This document shows, piece after piece, positions 13,590 to 24,868 of a stretch of 64,000 nt of DNA. This stretch comes from Sialis fuliginosa. Its lineage: Eukaryota > Arthropoda > Insecta > Megaloptera > Sialidae. Every line of letters starts with the position of its first letter. Positions within the stretch are counted from its first letter, which is position 1. The notes beneath the pieces were generated by a model. It searched no databases. It was given only the letters and a program-made list of their open reading frames with translations, and was not told where the DNA came from. The stretch spans positions 8,246,001 to 8,310,000 of the forward strand of contig OY540812.1 in assembly GCA_961205875.1 (NCBI GenBank), written 5' to 3'. A program made the translations under genes and the position numbers.

Positions 13590-13805
13590 AGATACCTATA
13601 TTAATCAATTTTTGGTTTGATTGTAGTAGCCAAGTCTCACTTACAGCTGTATTTTCTGATTAAATTTTATTTACTTCATATTATTACATTATGTTAAATT
13701 TTTTTATACTTGATTAAAATAATACACAAATGAATTTTTGAATAAATCGCGTCACCGCAGGTTTGACTCGAAATTGCGATACTGCCGAAACTCGATCTCT
13801 AATGC
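13590..13805. repeat. dispersed repeat, related to 17179-17400
   Basis: Both copies carry 'GTAGCCA', 'CTGTATTTTCTGAT', 'AATAATACA', 'TGAATTTTT' and 'AATAAATCG' in the same order and spacing, about 3.5 kb apart in the same orientation. Family unknown. Confidence 0.6.
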
Positions 13806-15486
13806 AAGCAAGCTCTTAAATTAGAAAATTCAATACCTATAGTAGTTATCTATGAAAAGTAGTGGAAAAAAAAAAAAAAGCCACTATACCTTTTGATGCC
13901 AGTTCAAAAGCCAAAACAATTAATGCCCATTTGAAGGATTTCAAGGAAACCCTATTAATCCCTCTTCATTGTCCGTCTGTCTGTCCATTCCAGTCAAAGC
14001 AAAATATCTCGTAAACTATATTATACATAAGTTAAAATTTTATAAAAGAAAATTTTTCAGAGGTGCTCAAGAGTTAAGCATTTTTTTTAAACCATAGCTT
14101 ATAGTTTGCCAAATGTAAAACGAAACTACTGAAATTTTATCCTTTTCCTTACTTTTTTCTAACTCAAAATGACGCCTGCCATTGGGAGTTCCAAAGAAAG
14201 TATTTTTTTTTAAATTCATACCAAGGTGTGTGAGATGACAAAATATAAGTAGATTTCAATTAGTAAAAATATAATTATTAATTATTATTATTAATTATTA
14301 GTAAATAATATAATTTAACCACCCCCACTCCTCTATCTCTCTAACAGTATCTACTGGCTTAAAATCTGAAAAAATGTAACATAGTTTTGGTGATACTACC
14401 AATGACAGATAATAATGTCAATAACTAACATAAAATTTTGACGAAATAGGGAGGGGTATCATAGAATTATTTTTTTTATTTTCATATCTAGGCATATGGG
14501 ATGTAAAAATGTAGACTTCAATCAGTAGAATTTAATTCAATTTTGTATATTTTTTTTCTAGTTCAAAACTGGCACCTACAAGGGGGTCGACACAGTTCAC
14601 TTCCCTTCGGAACCACTATAACACACATGTGTATTTTTTATATATGTACAAACGTATATACAATCGATAACTATATATAATGTTATGTTGTCTATAGATT
14701 TCAGTAAAAATTTGTGGTTTAAGTATATTTTCTTAAAATCAAATTCTCTATAATGCCAAGTATAAATCCACATATGACATATCAAACAATCAAGAAAATA
14801 CTCAAATAATGTGCATAATTATTTATATTAAAAAAAAAACAGTTTTTACAATTTAATCGATTAAAACTGCCCATTTTGTAAAAAGAATCGAATACTAATT
14901 CCAAATTGCATTGTTATATTTGGAAACCATAAAACAGGAATCTAATCGTTGTAGCTTCTGAACAGTTCAATTGTCTTCGATATTGATATGGTGTATATAA
15001 ATGTTTATAGATATTGCACTAAAAGTAGGTTCTCAAATAAAAATAGATAAAGAACATTTTTTCATAATATTTACGAAGTCATCGCACATGAACGTTGTTT
15101 GACTGATCGGTTATTTTGTCTGTTTAATTTTAACTTTTCAAATGAACAGTTTAATATTCAATCATTAGCGATTACTTAAAGGTTTTAAGTTTTCCAATGT
15201 AAACATTATCAAGTTCTGTTTAATATTTGTGTAAGTCGCACGTGTGGTACACATATTAATTCAATTTTTATTTTAATCTATTTTTAATCAATAATCAGTT
15301 AAACCACATATTTAAATGTTGGAAATATGGTACTCGTATAAATATTTATCAATATCAGTATGTGAAAATTAATATTTTTTGTTTATTTTAAAATAACTCA
15401 TTAGCCGTATATTGCATAATTTATTTATATTATCTTATATTTTAATATGTTAAATGTTATTGTTGAAATTGTAGGAAGTGAATACG

Positions 15487-15576
15487 CATATATTTTTTGT
15501 CTGTTCCGTCCATTAAAAATTGTAAAATACGCGTATTTTACAATTTTTAAAGGACGGAACAGACAAAAAATATATG
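15487..15576. repeat. 90-bp near-perfect palindrome without spacer
   Basis: The two 45-base halves (15487-15531 and 15532-15576) are reverse complements with one mismatched pair. Outer ends are CATATATTTTTTGTCTGTTC; the centre is AAATACGCGTATTT. A tiny foldback MITE or a recent snap-back duplication would give this structure. Confidence 0.9.
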
Positions 15577-16359
15577 TTACTATTTCTATAGGTAATATAG
15601 GAAATACTTATACCTACGGGAAGTAAGGTAAGTTAATACATTAATTGTAAATAAATAAATTTAAGAAATAATATAATTTTAGGTATAACAAAACTATATT
15701 TTTTAAATGAATCATAATATTGTTTTTTTTCTCTCTTTCTTTTGCTCAATATTATATTTATGGAAATTAAATTACATTAATTTTAATTATTTACAATGAA
15801 AAATATAATCGAAGGTCTTTAGTTTCAAAACTATTTTATTTTAAATAAGGTAAAAATAAATTATGATTTTTATCAATCTTTTGAGTTAGTTCTAAAATAT
15901 ATTTCTAACTATCAAAGTATGATTAAGTCGTTAGTCTCCTGTATTTTACTTTTAATTCTATACGAACCATAAAACAAAAAACCCATGACCAAAAAGTATT
16001 ATAGATTTTACTTAGTTTATATCAAATCATAAGAAAATTGGTAGTGATATGAATTAATGATGGGTGAAAAAGTCACTAAGGATTCGTGAGACCACACAGT
16101 GCGCAGAGGGGGGAAGGGGGCTTGCGACCACCAGACTAACGAAATCATATCATATTCCGTAGCGCGTTATAGCTCCATAGAGTCTTAGGGAAATTGAATT
16201 CAGACATTTATTATTCGGGAGGAATTTTTTGGCAGAACTTTTTTTTTCTACGATATTTTTTCATCGAGGTATTAAAGTTTTCAGTTAAAACCGTTGTTTT
16301 CACTTCATAAGCTTCCACAAATTAAACAATTTTCGGCACCACACACTCCTATTTTTGCA

Positions 16360-16620
16360 GAGTTAAAAAAGTTTGAGAGTCCAAAAATAGAGAACGGTTT
16401 GAGATACAAACCTGCAATTTTAAAATTTCAACTTTTCATGTCATTTCTTTTTAAATTAAATCGAAAACACAAAATTTTTATTATATTTCAATGTTCAAAT
16501 TTAAACTTTTCATAAAAATATCACATTGAAGATAGAAAAATAACAGCGCCATTGATCTTACCAGTTTCAGGGCTTTATTAAACAATTTTTTTCCAAATTA
16601 AGTTTGGAAGAGACAAGCTT
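16360..16620. repeat. solitary arm related to the 6.8-8.3 kb foldback element
   Basis: Shares the order 'GTTTGAGATA', 'ACCTGC', 'TTCAACTTTTCAT', 'TATTTCA', 'CCAGTTTCAGG' with the foldback element. It is diverged, and the terminal repeats are not seen here. Open frames across it are fortuitous. Confidence 0.5.
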
Positions 16621-16915
16621 GATATCATCAAATAAATGAAAACAACGTGTGTATTAAATTTATTTTAAGTTAAATTTCCAAAATATATTATTCATGTAAA
16701 ATTGGTAATTTCTACATAAATTGTTTTGGATATGGACGTAACTTTTAAAACCTATTTTTTACAATGTACAGAGCCATCTATGTTAACTACTATAAAGTAT
16801 AGTAAAATGGTTTGAATAATGGGTAATATAACATTAGTGTGGGTGCTACACGCAAGATGTCACTAAACGATGTTTACCAATAGAGATATTCATAGTAAGA
16901 GTTCTGACAGCCCGA

Positions 16916-17170
16916 CAGTGGCATATTGTAGGTTCCTGCCGCCCGAAGCAGATGGAAAATTTGCCGCCCCTCCTCTCTACACTATAAGCTAAATATGAAA
17001 ATTGAAGAACATTTTTTTCGTTACTACCTCAAATTTGCCGCCTCCAATCACCAATTTTACGCCAATCAACTTTTTTTGATGACTTTTTTATATAATTTTA
17101 TATTTATATATATTACATTTTTTTTATAAATTTTTCGCCCCTTTTATCCCCCTCCCTCGATACGCTACTG
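16916..17170. mobile_element. hAT-type MITE, 255 bp, perfect 8-bp target duplication
   Basis: Ends are CAGTGGCATATTGTAGG and, in reverse complement, CAGTAGCGTATCGAGGG. The element is flanked by CAGCCCGA at 16908-16915 and 17171-17178, an exact 8-bp duplication as hAT transposases make. It sits just beside the repeat copy at 17179-17400. No coding capacity; the interior holds 'TTTGCCGCC' repeats. Confidence 0.88.
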
Positions 17171-17178
17171 CAGCCCGA

Positions 17179-17400
17179 ATCGATTTCTGATTGATTAAAG
17201 TAGCCAGGTCACTCACAACTGTATTTTCTGATTTAATCGATCAATATCATTAATTATAGATAGGTTAATTTTTTTGCTTGCTAAAAATAATACATAATGA
17301 ATTTTTAAATAAATCGGGTCAACGTCGGTTTGGCTAAAAAGCGCAACACTGTCATAACTCTTACTGGAGTATCGGAGTATACTCAGCAACAAAAATTAAA
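17179..17400. repeat. dispersed repeat, copy of 13590-13805
   Basis: Collinear with the 13.6-kb copy. The hAT MITE at 16916-17170 appears to have inserted at or just outside its left end. Followed by an (ATAAT)n tract at about 17402-17440. Confidence 0.55.
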
Positions 17401-18054
17401 AAATAATATAATATAATATATAATATAATATAAATAATTAATTAATGAAATATTATACTACTATACCTAACAATATGGGGACTGATATTTTCCAGAAGTG
17501 GAGGAATTAATTTTGTAACACTGTCTTTAGTGTAAAATAACAATTAATATATGTACTTGATATTGTAAAGGAATTTTTATTATTATTAATAATAATAATA
17601 ATAATCATTTTATTCGTTTTAAAATTACGAAAAATATTATTTATTTACATATTTAAAATTTAAATTATAACGATTATAAAATATAAATCATACGGGAGGT
17701 GGGTATCCGGTAAAAGTAGAGGGCATGTGTTCCTGTTTGTGAATGTGTGTAAATGTATATGTACAGTAATCAAGATCAATCATCTTTCAAACTAAACAAA
17801 CGAAACACAAGCTTAATTAATGGACAAAGATCAAATAATCGATTGATGGAATATTATATAATAAATGTTTGCTTTTATTATAAAACATAATTTAAAAATC
17901 TACCAATGGGAATGGGAAAGAAAAGTCAAAAAGATCTAGATTTCAGGGTGTTATAGTTTTTATTATATTATTATTAATGTCTTGTTTTCTGGATATAAGT
18001 GGTGTCTTCATAAAAAATTGACAGATTTAATTAACAATATACTTACTACAATAA

Positions 18055-18386
18055 TGTCCGGTATTATAAAGGAGCTAGCAAGATTTGCTAGCTAGCAAGC
18101 ACTTTCAAATAGGGTATTAATTCTGTACTAGTATCTATGGATTAGCTATAGAATTTAGTGCAGTGACACATCAACCAATTGTAACACAGTTGGCATCTTT
18201 CACCGTACAAAATAATTTTCATAATATCACCACTGTTTTAATACCGTTAGTATTTACCTACAACGCGTGCGCGAAACTTGTCAAAGTTTTCAACAAACTC
18301 AAAAAGAACTGTCATATAAGTTTGATATCTCATTTGAAAATGCTTGCTAGCTAGCAAATTTGCTAGCTCTTTTATAATACCGGACA
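18055..18386. mobile_element. Harbinger-like MITE, 332 bp, ~60-bp inverted repeats
   Basis: The termini TGTCCGGTATTATAAA match in inverse orientation for about 60 bases, including GCTAGCAA and TTTGCTAGCTAGCAAGCA. It is flanked by TAA on both sides (18052-18054, 18387-18389), as for PIF/Harbinger insertions. A diverged copy is at 48159-48459. Elements at 26660-26930 and 46768-47032 share the TGTCCRGTATTATA-like left end and may belong to the same superfamily. Confidence 0.8.
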
Positions 18387-19171
18387 TAAGAGTAGATGAA
18401 GAAATATGAGTATTAGTATAAAAATAGACTACAAATTCAAAAATTTATTAATGATATTTGAATTGAATTATTTTGAATAAATTATTAAATGTAGTAATTC
18501 GAAAACTGAAAATTTTAAAAAGTGCAATAATTAATAAAATAATTACTTTTATAGACCGGATATTTTTCAATGAATGTTCTTTATTTTACTTTTATAAAAA
18601 AATCCCGGTGTCAATTGTTTCTTCTTATAAATATTGGATTCAATTACTCTTTGCACAAGTACATGGTATTTCGTATCTTTTTTAGCTTTTAACTTGCTTT
18701 TAAAGACAATTTTTTTACGCTAACGCAAAGTCGTATATAACGTGATATAGTTTTTCATTGATACATTTATGTTTACAAAGTGCAATAAAAATAAGAAATG
18801 CTATTTAATTCCTAGACTAGAGCTATCAAATATCAAAAATAGTTAAATTTACTTAATACTACCGTTAGGAACGTCCTCAGAAAATTTTCCAAGGAGGAGT
18901 AAAGCTTGTAGACAAATAAATACTTATATCGATAGGTAAATTTTTTGTTAATTATTTAATTAGATTAGTATCAATTTAAGTGAAGGGGGTGAAGTGCCTC
19001 GTTTGCTCCCCTCTGTGAACACTCATGACTGCTACCCCTAAAAATGTTATTTTGTTTCTAAACACGGCCCTACAATTGATTCCCACTATACTAGTTCCGA
19101 GATATCAAAGAATAACCCGTTACTAATAATAAATACCGAACACATACCTCATGTAAATTTATCTATGTAAT

Positions 19172-19242
19172 GAGGTGATCTGCTCAGCATCTGAACCCAG
19201 GACCTGTCCAGGACTTGGCATCAATTAGCACCAGATCACCTC
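19172..19242 (-). repeat. 71-base tRNA-sized hairpin sequence
   Basis: Ends GAGGTGATCTG and CAGATCACCTC pair over 11 bases. Read on the minus strand, a degenerate B-box-like GGTTCAGATGC lies near the 3' side and TGGTGCTAATTG near the 5' side. Two conserved B-box positions are wrong and no clear anticodon arm forms, so it is not a working tRNA. It may be a remnant of a tRNA-derived SINE. Confidence 0.35.
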
Positions 19243-20330
19243 GTGGCCTCTCCGCTGATAACCTTAAAAGCTTTTTGGCATTTCAAAGCACTATATCAAC
19301 GTAATAATATATGGTTCTATGATAGATGCATCTCAAGTCCGTCGGTATAAATATATTATACATACCTACCTACACTTTATTATCTCAAGCTTTAGTGTTT
19401 TATTGTAAAATGTAAGCGATAAATAAATATTTTGGTCTATGATTTTAATATTATTAATTAAATTATTTATGATTTTAAATTTAAATAATATTTTAATATA
19501 CTGATTTTAGAAGGAACATACACAATATCTGTAATAAGAGAAAATATAAAGAAGGAAATAAATTGACAGTATAGAATCATATAATTTTGATAGAAATATT
19601 TTATTTAAAATTAACAAGTAATATATATGTATATACAGTATCTCTTATAATAAAAACACTAAATACTAAATTATTTACATTTTATGAACATAATAGTTAA
19701 TTTATATTGTCCTATATTGCACAAAACGTAGTATTAATTTATTTAATAATTACGAACGCTTGTCTATTGGTAAATATATACGTATACCATATGTTTAAAA
19801 TAAAACGTTCCGAATTTTAATTTCGAAAATTAAGCTGCTTATAGAAAAACTTTTCAGACAAATTACTCAGTTTGAAGGGGGCAATAATATCATTTATTTT
19901 ACTTTTTATTTGTGGAGTTTCAATGAAGTTTTGAATAATAATTTAGATTTTTAAAATGAGAACATATATATTTTTTAACGATCTGATTCTACGTGGAAAA
20001 ATAAGAAACTTTTGATTTTTTGAAACTTGTAAAATAATCGATTAAAAAATGTTTCGAACAAAAGTGTTTTTTTATCACCTATAAACAAAAAATATCCAAT
20101 GTTATCCCCTTCAGACTAAGTAACTTTTAAAGAGTTTTATTGTAGACAGCTTAATTTCCAAAATTAAAATTTGTAATGTTTTATTTTGAACATCCGGTGT
20201 AATAAAAGTCTGAAATGATTTTTAAAATCCTGATAAATTTTATAAGTGAAGGAAGTATATATAATTATTTTTTATAATATACCAAAAAATAGAATCATAG
20301 CAGAAATTATTCAATTAAAACATTTGTTAC

Positions 20331-20336
20331 TTTATT
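20331..20336 (-). terminator. candidate polyadenylation signal of tin
   Basis: AATAAA on the minus strand, 22 bases beyond the tin stop codon. If used, the 3' UTR would be very short; more distal AATAAA signals also exist. Confidence 0.3.
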
Positions 20337-20357
20337 TTATAAATTAACTATCTTGAA

Positions 20358-22367
20358 CTACCATAATTTAATGCATGTTTGATCTACATTAGAATTATTA
20401 TACACACTTTCATTTAACCCATTATTATAACTGGCAGATGAAGAATTAGCTTGGTATATTTGTTGATTTTGATTATTATAAGAAGTTATATAATAATGAG
20501 TTTGCTCTACACCAAAATTATTTATATTTGTACTACTCGTGACTACAGCATTACTAGGAACATTTTTATTCATCAAGTTCTTTTTGTTTGGTGGTTCTAA
20601 TGGTTTATCTATTCCCAGTCGCATTCTTTTATTTTTGTACCTACGATTTTGGAACCATATCTTGACTTGTGTGGATGTAAGTTTTAAACTTGCCGCCATT
20701 TGTTCTCGTTCTGGTGCCGACAGGTAGCGCTGCTGCTTGAACCGTCGCTCAAGCTCGTAGACTTGTGCTTGAGTAAATAAAACCCTTGGTTTCCGTTTGG
20801 ATCTTTGACGACCGTTTTTCCGAAGTTCTGTTTTTGAACTCGTTACAAGGTTTTCTAAAAAATAAACGAATGTATTATTAATTATTACATGAACATACAT
20901 ATAGTTAATTTAAATTATTGTTTTAAGTACGTATTTATTCTATGTTCTTAAATTTTGCGCTAGTCTCGAAACTAATAAATAAAAACAAAAATTATATAAA
21001 TTAGTTTAAAGTGGCTTTTCTCCCTCACCGATTTTCGAATTCAATTAATTTTTGATAGGTTTATTAAATACTGCTCGACATATCTGTATATTAAAAAACT
21101 ATTTCTTTTTTAAAATAAAAATGATGACTATAAAATATGTAATATAAATACTATGAAAATAATTTGAATATCAAGTGGTCCAGAATTAATTTAAATGATT
21201 GCTTGGCCATTTTAATTCTAAATTTAAAAATTCTTGATACATAATATCATTATGAAGTACTATTATTTAGCAAATTTTTAAAAAAAGGGGGGGGGGCAAA
21301 TCTCAGAGTTGAACTTTGGTGTGTGAATACAACTAGCATCCACCTATTTGTAGAAAATAATTTGACTCTTTTTCTTGCAAAAACATCTCTTTGAAAATGG
21401 GATTTTTTCATAAAAAGAACTAAGATTTAAGGCTGAAATTTTACTCTTTAGGATTACATTTAGGTGAAAATGTCTAAGATAATCTTGTTGCCCATTTTTT
21501 GTTTTTAGTCCCATGTTAAAAGGTTTGATAGAAGTCGAGATATTCTAGTTTCCACAAACCAAAAAATACTGCGACCTGTAGATCAAATATGGTCGTTACG
21601 CGAAAACAAAAAACAATAAAATTAAAATAATGATCATATCGAACTACCAACATGTTAGGGTAGTTACAAACAAAAAATTAATTTTTTTTAGTATGATCGA
21701 GAAACCATGGACCACTTCATATGGATTGACCCAATAGTAATTATTCTTGAAACTTACTTGGACTGTCAACTCTGTCTCTTTGTGATCCTTTGTTGGTCCC
21801 ATCTGACGTATCCATTTTAGGGTGTTTCTCAGGAAACGGTGGACATAAACTACTCAATTGTTGCACGTGTTGTGATGTCATACCACTTACAATGTCACTA
21901 TTGTATGTACTAACAGTTTTTGTTGCATCGATGGAATCACTACAATCCATCCGTTCAAAATTTCCACCAAGTTCGTTTAAATTTTTACACTGTTCGTTGT
22001 GTCCATAATGATAATGCGTATTATAATTTGGAGGAAAATATCCATCGTATTGATGGTATGTAGGTAAATTTGATGTATCAATATTATAATTTGCGTTAGT
22101 CCAAACGTGGTGATTGTAGTAGTCATCGCTTTGATATTCTTCTTTACACATTGAAGGGAAGTATCCTAAATTTGTTTCAATATAATCTGGATTTTGTTCC
22201 ATATTTAAATTCAGAATGTCTTTTACAGAAAACGGAGTTGATAAACAACTGTTGCTTGATGTTGACGTTATATTCTCATCACAATTTTGTTGAAATGAAT
22301 CTAGTTCTGCGCTGTTACAATACGAAAAAGTATTAAAACTATTTGACTGTTGCAACATTTTTAACAT
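20358..22367 (-). CDS. tin: Tinman (NK4/NKX2-5 type) homeobox transcription factor
   Basis: Two exons: 21758-22367 (610 nt, phase 1, donor CCAA|GTAAGT) and 20358-20854 (acceptor TTTTTTAG|AAAACC). They join in frame across a split Lys codon to give 368 residues. The start is the ATG at 22367; a second Met follows at residue 4. The TN motif [10 protein letters not shown] is at residues 44-53. The NK homeodomain spans residues 223-282: F8 is F230, W48 is W270, N51 is N273, and the NK-2 hallmark Tyr54 is Y276 ([13 protein letters not shown]). The pattern RKPRVLF with LKLTSTQ is NKX2-5/Tinman-like rather than scarecrow or vnd (FQNHRYK). No NK2-specific domain follows; the C-terminus is Asn/Ser/Tyr/Gln-rich. 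Known role: mesoderm and heart specification; it binds TYAAGTG. bap lies downstream on the same strand. Confidence 0.92.
21171..21177 (+). promoter_or_regulatory. TCAAGTG site in tin intron
   Basis: Exact match to the Tinman/NKX2-5 consensus (TYAAGTG), followed by G as in TCAAGTGG. It lies in the single tin intron (20855-21757). Another NK-type site, TTAAGTG on the minus strand, is at 22380-22386, 13 bases before the tin ATG. A 7-mer like this is expected several times by chance in 64 kb, so autoregulation is only suggested. Confidence 0.25.
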
Positions 22368-22892
22368 TTACAAACTTAACACTTAAAATTCATATTATAT
22401 TTTAAAATATCAAAAACTGGAAACACCGAGTAGAGCACTAAACTTTTACTATTTTTTTCATTCACCTATGACCTAAAGCTTACTTGCTAGTAAACTAATT
22501 ATTCTCCAGTATGGGAGCATGTAATGTGGCCATCCCCACCTCTGATCAGGTCATCTTGTTTACAAACAAATATGATCCATATGTGATGTGACAAAGAGGG
22601 ATTGTTTGGTTTGAAAGCTTCCTTTACAGGCTTTCTATAAGAATTCCTTGTGCCAGTGATCCATAAGGATCGGATTTCAATAAAGGAGGTGTAGTTAGCG
22701 GGTTGACTTACTCCCAAGTGGGTTTAACGTTTGTTTTAATTTATGAGACTAATTGCTTAATGACTCATAAGTATTATAAGTTTTTATACATATTTTTAAT
22801 TAATTCGTTTATTATTACCACATTATATTTAGTTCTGATAAAAATACTTTAGTCGTTTCATAGTAAAATGCGTATCAGATTTTATATACATG

Positions 22893-23037
22893 TATAGTGA
22901 AACCTCGTTAGTACGTTTTTTAGGTTCCGGTATTCTTTCATAAGATCCCATGTTAAAATATTTCGTTAGTACGTTTTTCTCGTTAGTACGTGTTTTCCTC
23001 CGTCTCTTAAAAAATGTATTAACGAGGTTCCACTGTA
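22893..23037. mobile_element. pogo/Tigger-like MITE, ~145 bp
   Basis: Left end TAGTGAAACCTCGTTAGTAC and right end, in reverse complement, CAGTGGAACCTCGTTAATAC, bounded by TA. This is the terminal type of Tc1/mariner pogo elements. The interior repeats CGTTAGTACG three times, apparently from repeated internal copying of the end. Confidence 0.75.
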
Positions 23038-24039
23038 GTATAATTTATAATCATAATGTTAGACATTATTTCTTACCCGCTAAATAATATCAACAATGGA
23101 GCATTTAATATATACATATATACCTATATGTAATAGATTTACTATTGGTTATTAGTACAAACATGGACGTTTGTAGAGAGGGGTAAATGGGAAGCTTCCA
23201 TCTCCCTGGGATCGAGTAAATGTTAAAAAAATAAAATAATAAAATAAAATTTTATTAATTTTTTTATTCTCTTATAAGCTTCCCCTTTGTGAAATTTTCT
23301 TCGTACACCCCTGGGTGCGAATTTTCTTAATTTGTTATTGTTAAAATATTTTAAGAATATTTATAATATAATTATAATAATTAAAAAATTAATATAATAG
23401 TTTATTCAATAACCATATGATCTTGCGGTACTTACTAAAAGTTTAGTTAAGTGCCCATATGCCTCTTGGTTTTTTGAGTAATAATTTAGATAATTTTTTC
23501 TCTAAAAAGGTATCCCTCTGTTATCTGCTAAGGAATAAATTATGTTTACAGTATGTTGCAAGCATATTTCACAAATCTATGTTATAAAATATTTATAATA
23601 AATTCAATTTGGGGCGATTTCTTTATATTTACTTTTTAAAGTTTAAATACAATTGTGAAATGTATAATTGTGAAAATTTTGTGGTCCATTGAGAATATTC
23701 GAATTCGCTTAGATCAGTGTTTCTCAACCGGGGAATTATAAGCTCTATAACGATAGGGGGTCTGTACATATAAGAATGTAAAATTGTATATTTGTCTGTA
23801 TTTATAGATTACATTGTCATTTAATATATAAAAATTCACCAGAAATTAAAAAAACATTTTTTTCAAGTTGTAGGTATATAATAAGTAAAACATTCCTTTT
23901 CCATAAGTTAAAAGTTAAATTTCAATACATCAATGAATAATAATAATGTAAAATGTTTATCTTAATGAAGTTCAAATACAAGATATCCAATGACTATTAT
24001 AAAACACAAATTGGAGCACAGGATAAAAAGTATAAGAAA

Positions 24040-24160
24040 CAGTGGTTCATATCTATTAGCTTTTCCCTGATGGTGTTTCCATCTTCTGGGTTTTATAGTA
24101 AAAGTGCGACTTTTATCCAGAAGCAAAGATTCACATCAAGATCACCGCGGAAACCTTAAA
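24040..24160 (-). repeat. Penelope-like element fragment
   Basis: On the minus strand it reads TTTCCGCGGTGATCTTGAT, then a 'CTTTGCTTCTGG' block and a degraded 'CCCAGAAGATGG' segment. The same order is found at 42659-42832. Diverged and non-coding. Confidence 0.45.
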
Positions 24161-24868
24161 TCTTATAAAACAATATTTTTTTCGAATACTTCAAGACTTT
24201 CAATAATTTTTCATAATAAATGATTTTAATATTTTTAGACAATAAAATTAATATGTAGACATAAAATATGTATGTATAGGAAACTGATGCGAATGTGCAG
24301 TCTGTGAATTTATGAGGAGCAATCTGTGTATTTGTTGTGTGTTTCGGAGTCCGGCGCCTCAAATCGTGTCATACACAGTCTCGTAAACATACATACATGT
24401 ATTTCACATGTGCTTGGATTATCAACACATGTGTTTCGATAAAAAAAATTTAAATATTTGTTACAAACAATATAATATGTAATTGTATTTTAACTTCCTA
24501 TTAAATAATAAATAAAACATTCTGTTATATGTATTGCATCCCTGTATAAATTATTTTCTTTAACTGAAAATTGACGGGAATTATACTTGCAATAAGAAAA
24601 TATATTACAAGATTTAGAATAAATAAGAGACTAAAATTTATTGTAACATAGAATAAACTAGACACGTTCGTAAAATTCTATACGTATTATATTTATTATA
24701 CAAAAATGTCGAATTTCAAGAGAAGTGGAGAGATTAGACATTTGCTCAGAGTCTCGACACAATAAAAAAAATTGTGACAAACATAATAATTTTAAATAAT
24801 AGGTTTCCGTTGGCATTACGATTTATACACAAGAGTTATTTCAATTTTTTTTATAAAGTATTTTAGCT

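Larger units (their letters stand above)
2223..20357. other. bap-tin intergenic interval, repeat-rich, no gene seen
   Basis: About 18 kb between the bap start and the tin stop. I see no coding exon I can support. The interval carries the foldback element at 6.8-8.3 kb, two TIR elements at 11.5-13.1 kb, a palindrome at 15.5 kb, a hAT MITE at 16.9 kb, a Harbinger-like MITE at 18.1 kb, and many 'TAGGTA'-type simple repeats. Blocks that look less AT-rich and non-repetitive are at about 3650-4070, 8395-8645, 9625-9710 and 13230-13480; these are the best places for mesodermal enhancers. The 3650-4070 block contains forkhead-like TGTTTGT. Confidence 0.6.

Noticed and set aside
20358-22367. Alternative identity as scarecrow (NKX2-1) or vnd (NKX2-2)
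   Set aside because: Those have FQNHRYK and an NK2-specific domain; this has [14 protein letters not shown] and no such domain, fitting Tinman.
22499-22717. Minus-strand 72-codon frame just upstream of tin
   Set aside because: No start context, splice site or recognisable domain; more likely promoter-proximal noncoding or repeat DNA.
23716-24045. hAT element starting CAGTGTTTCTCAACCGGGG
   Set aside because: The left tip looks right, but no inverse partner or 8-bp duplication could be found, so no element is called.
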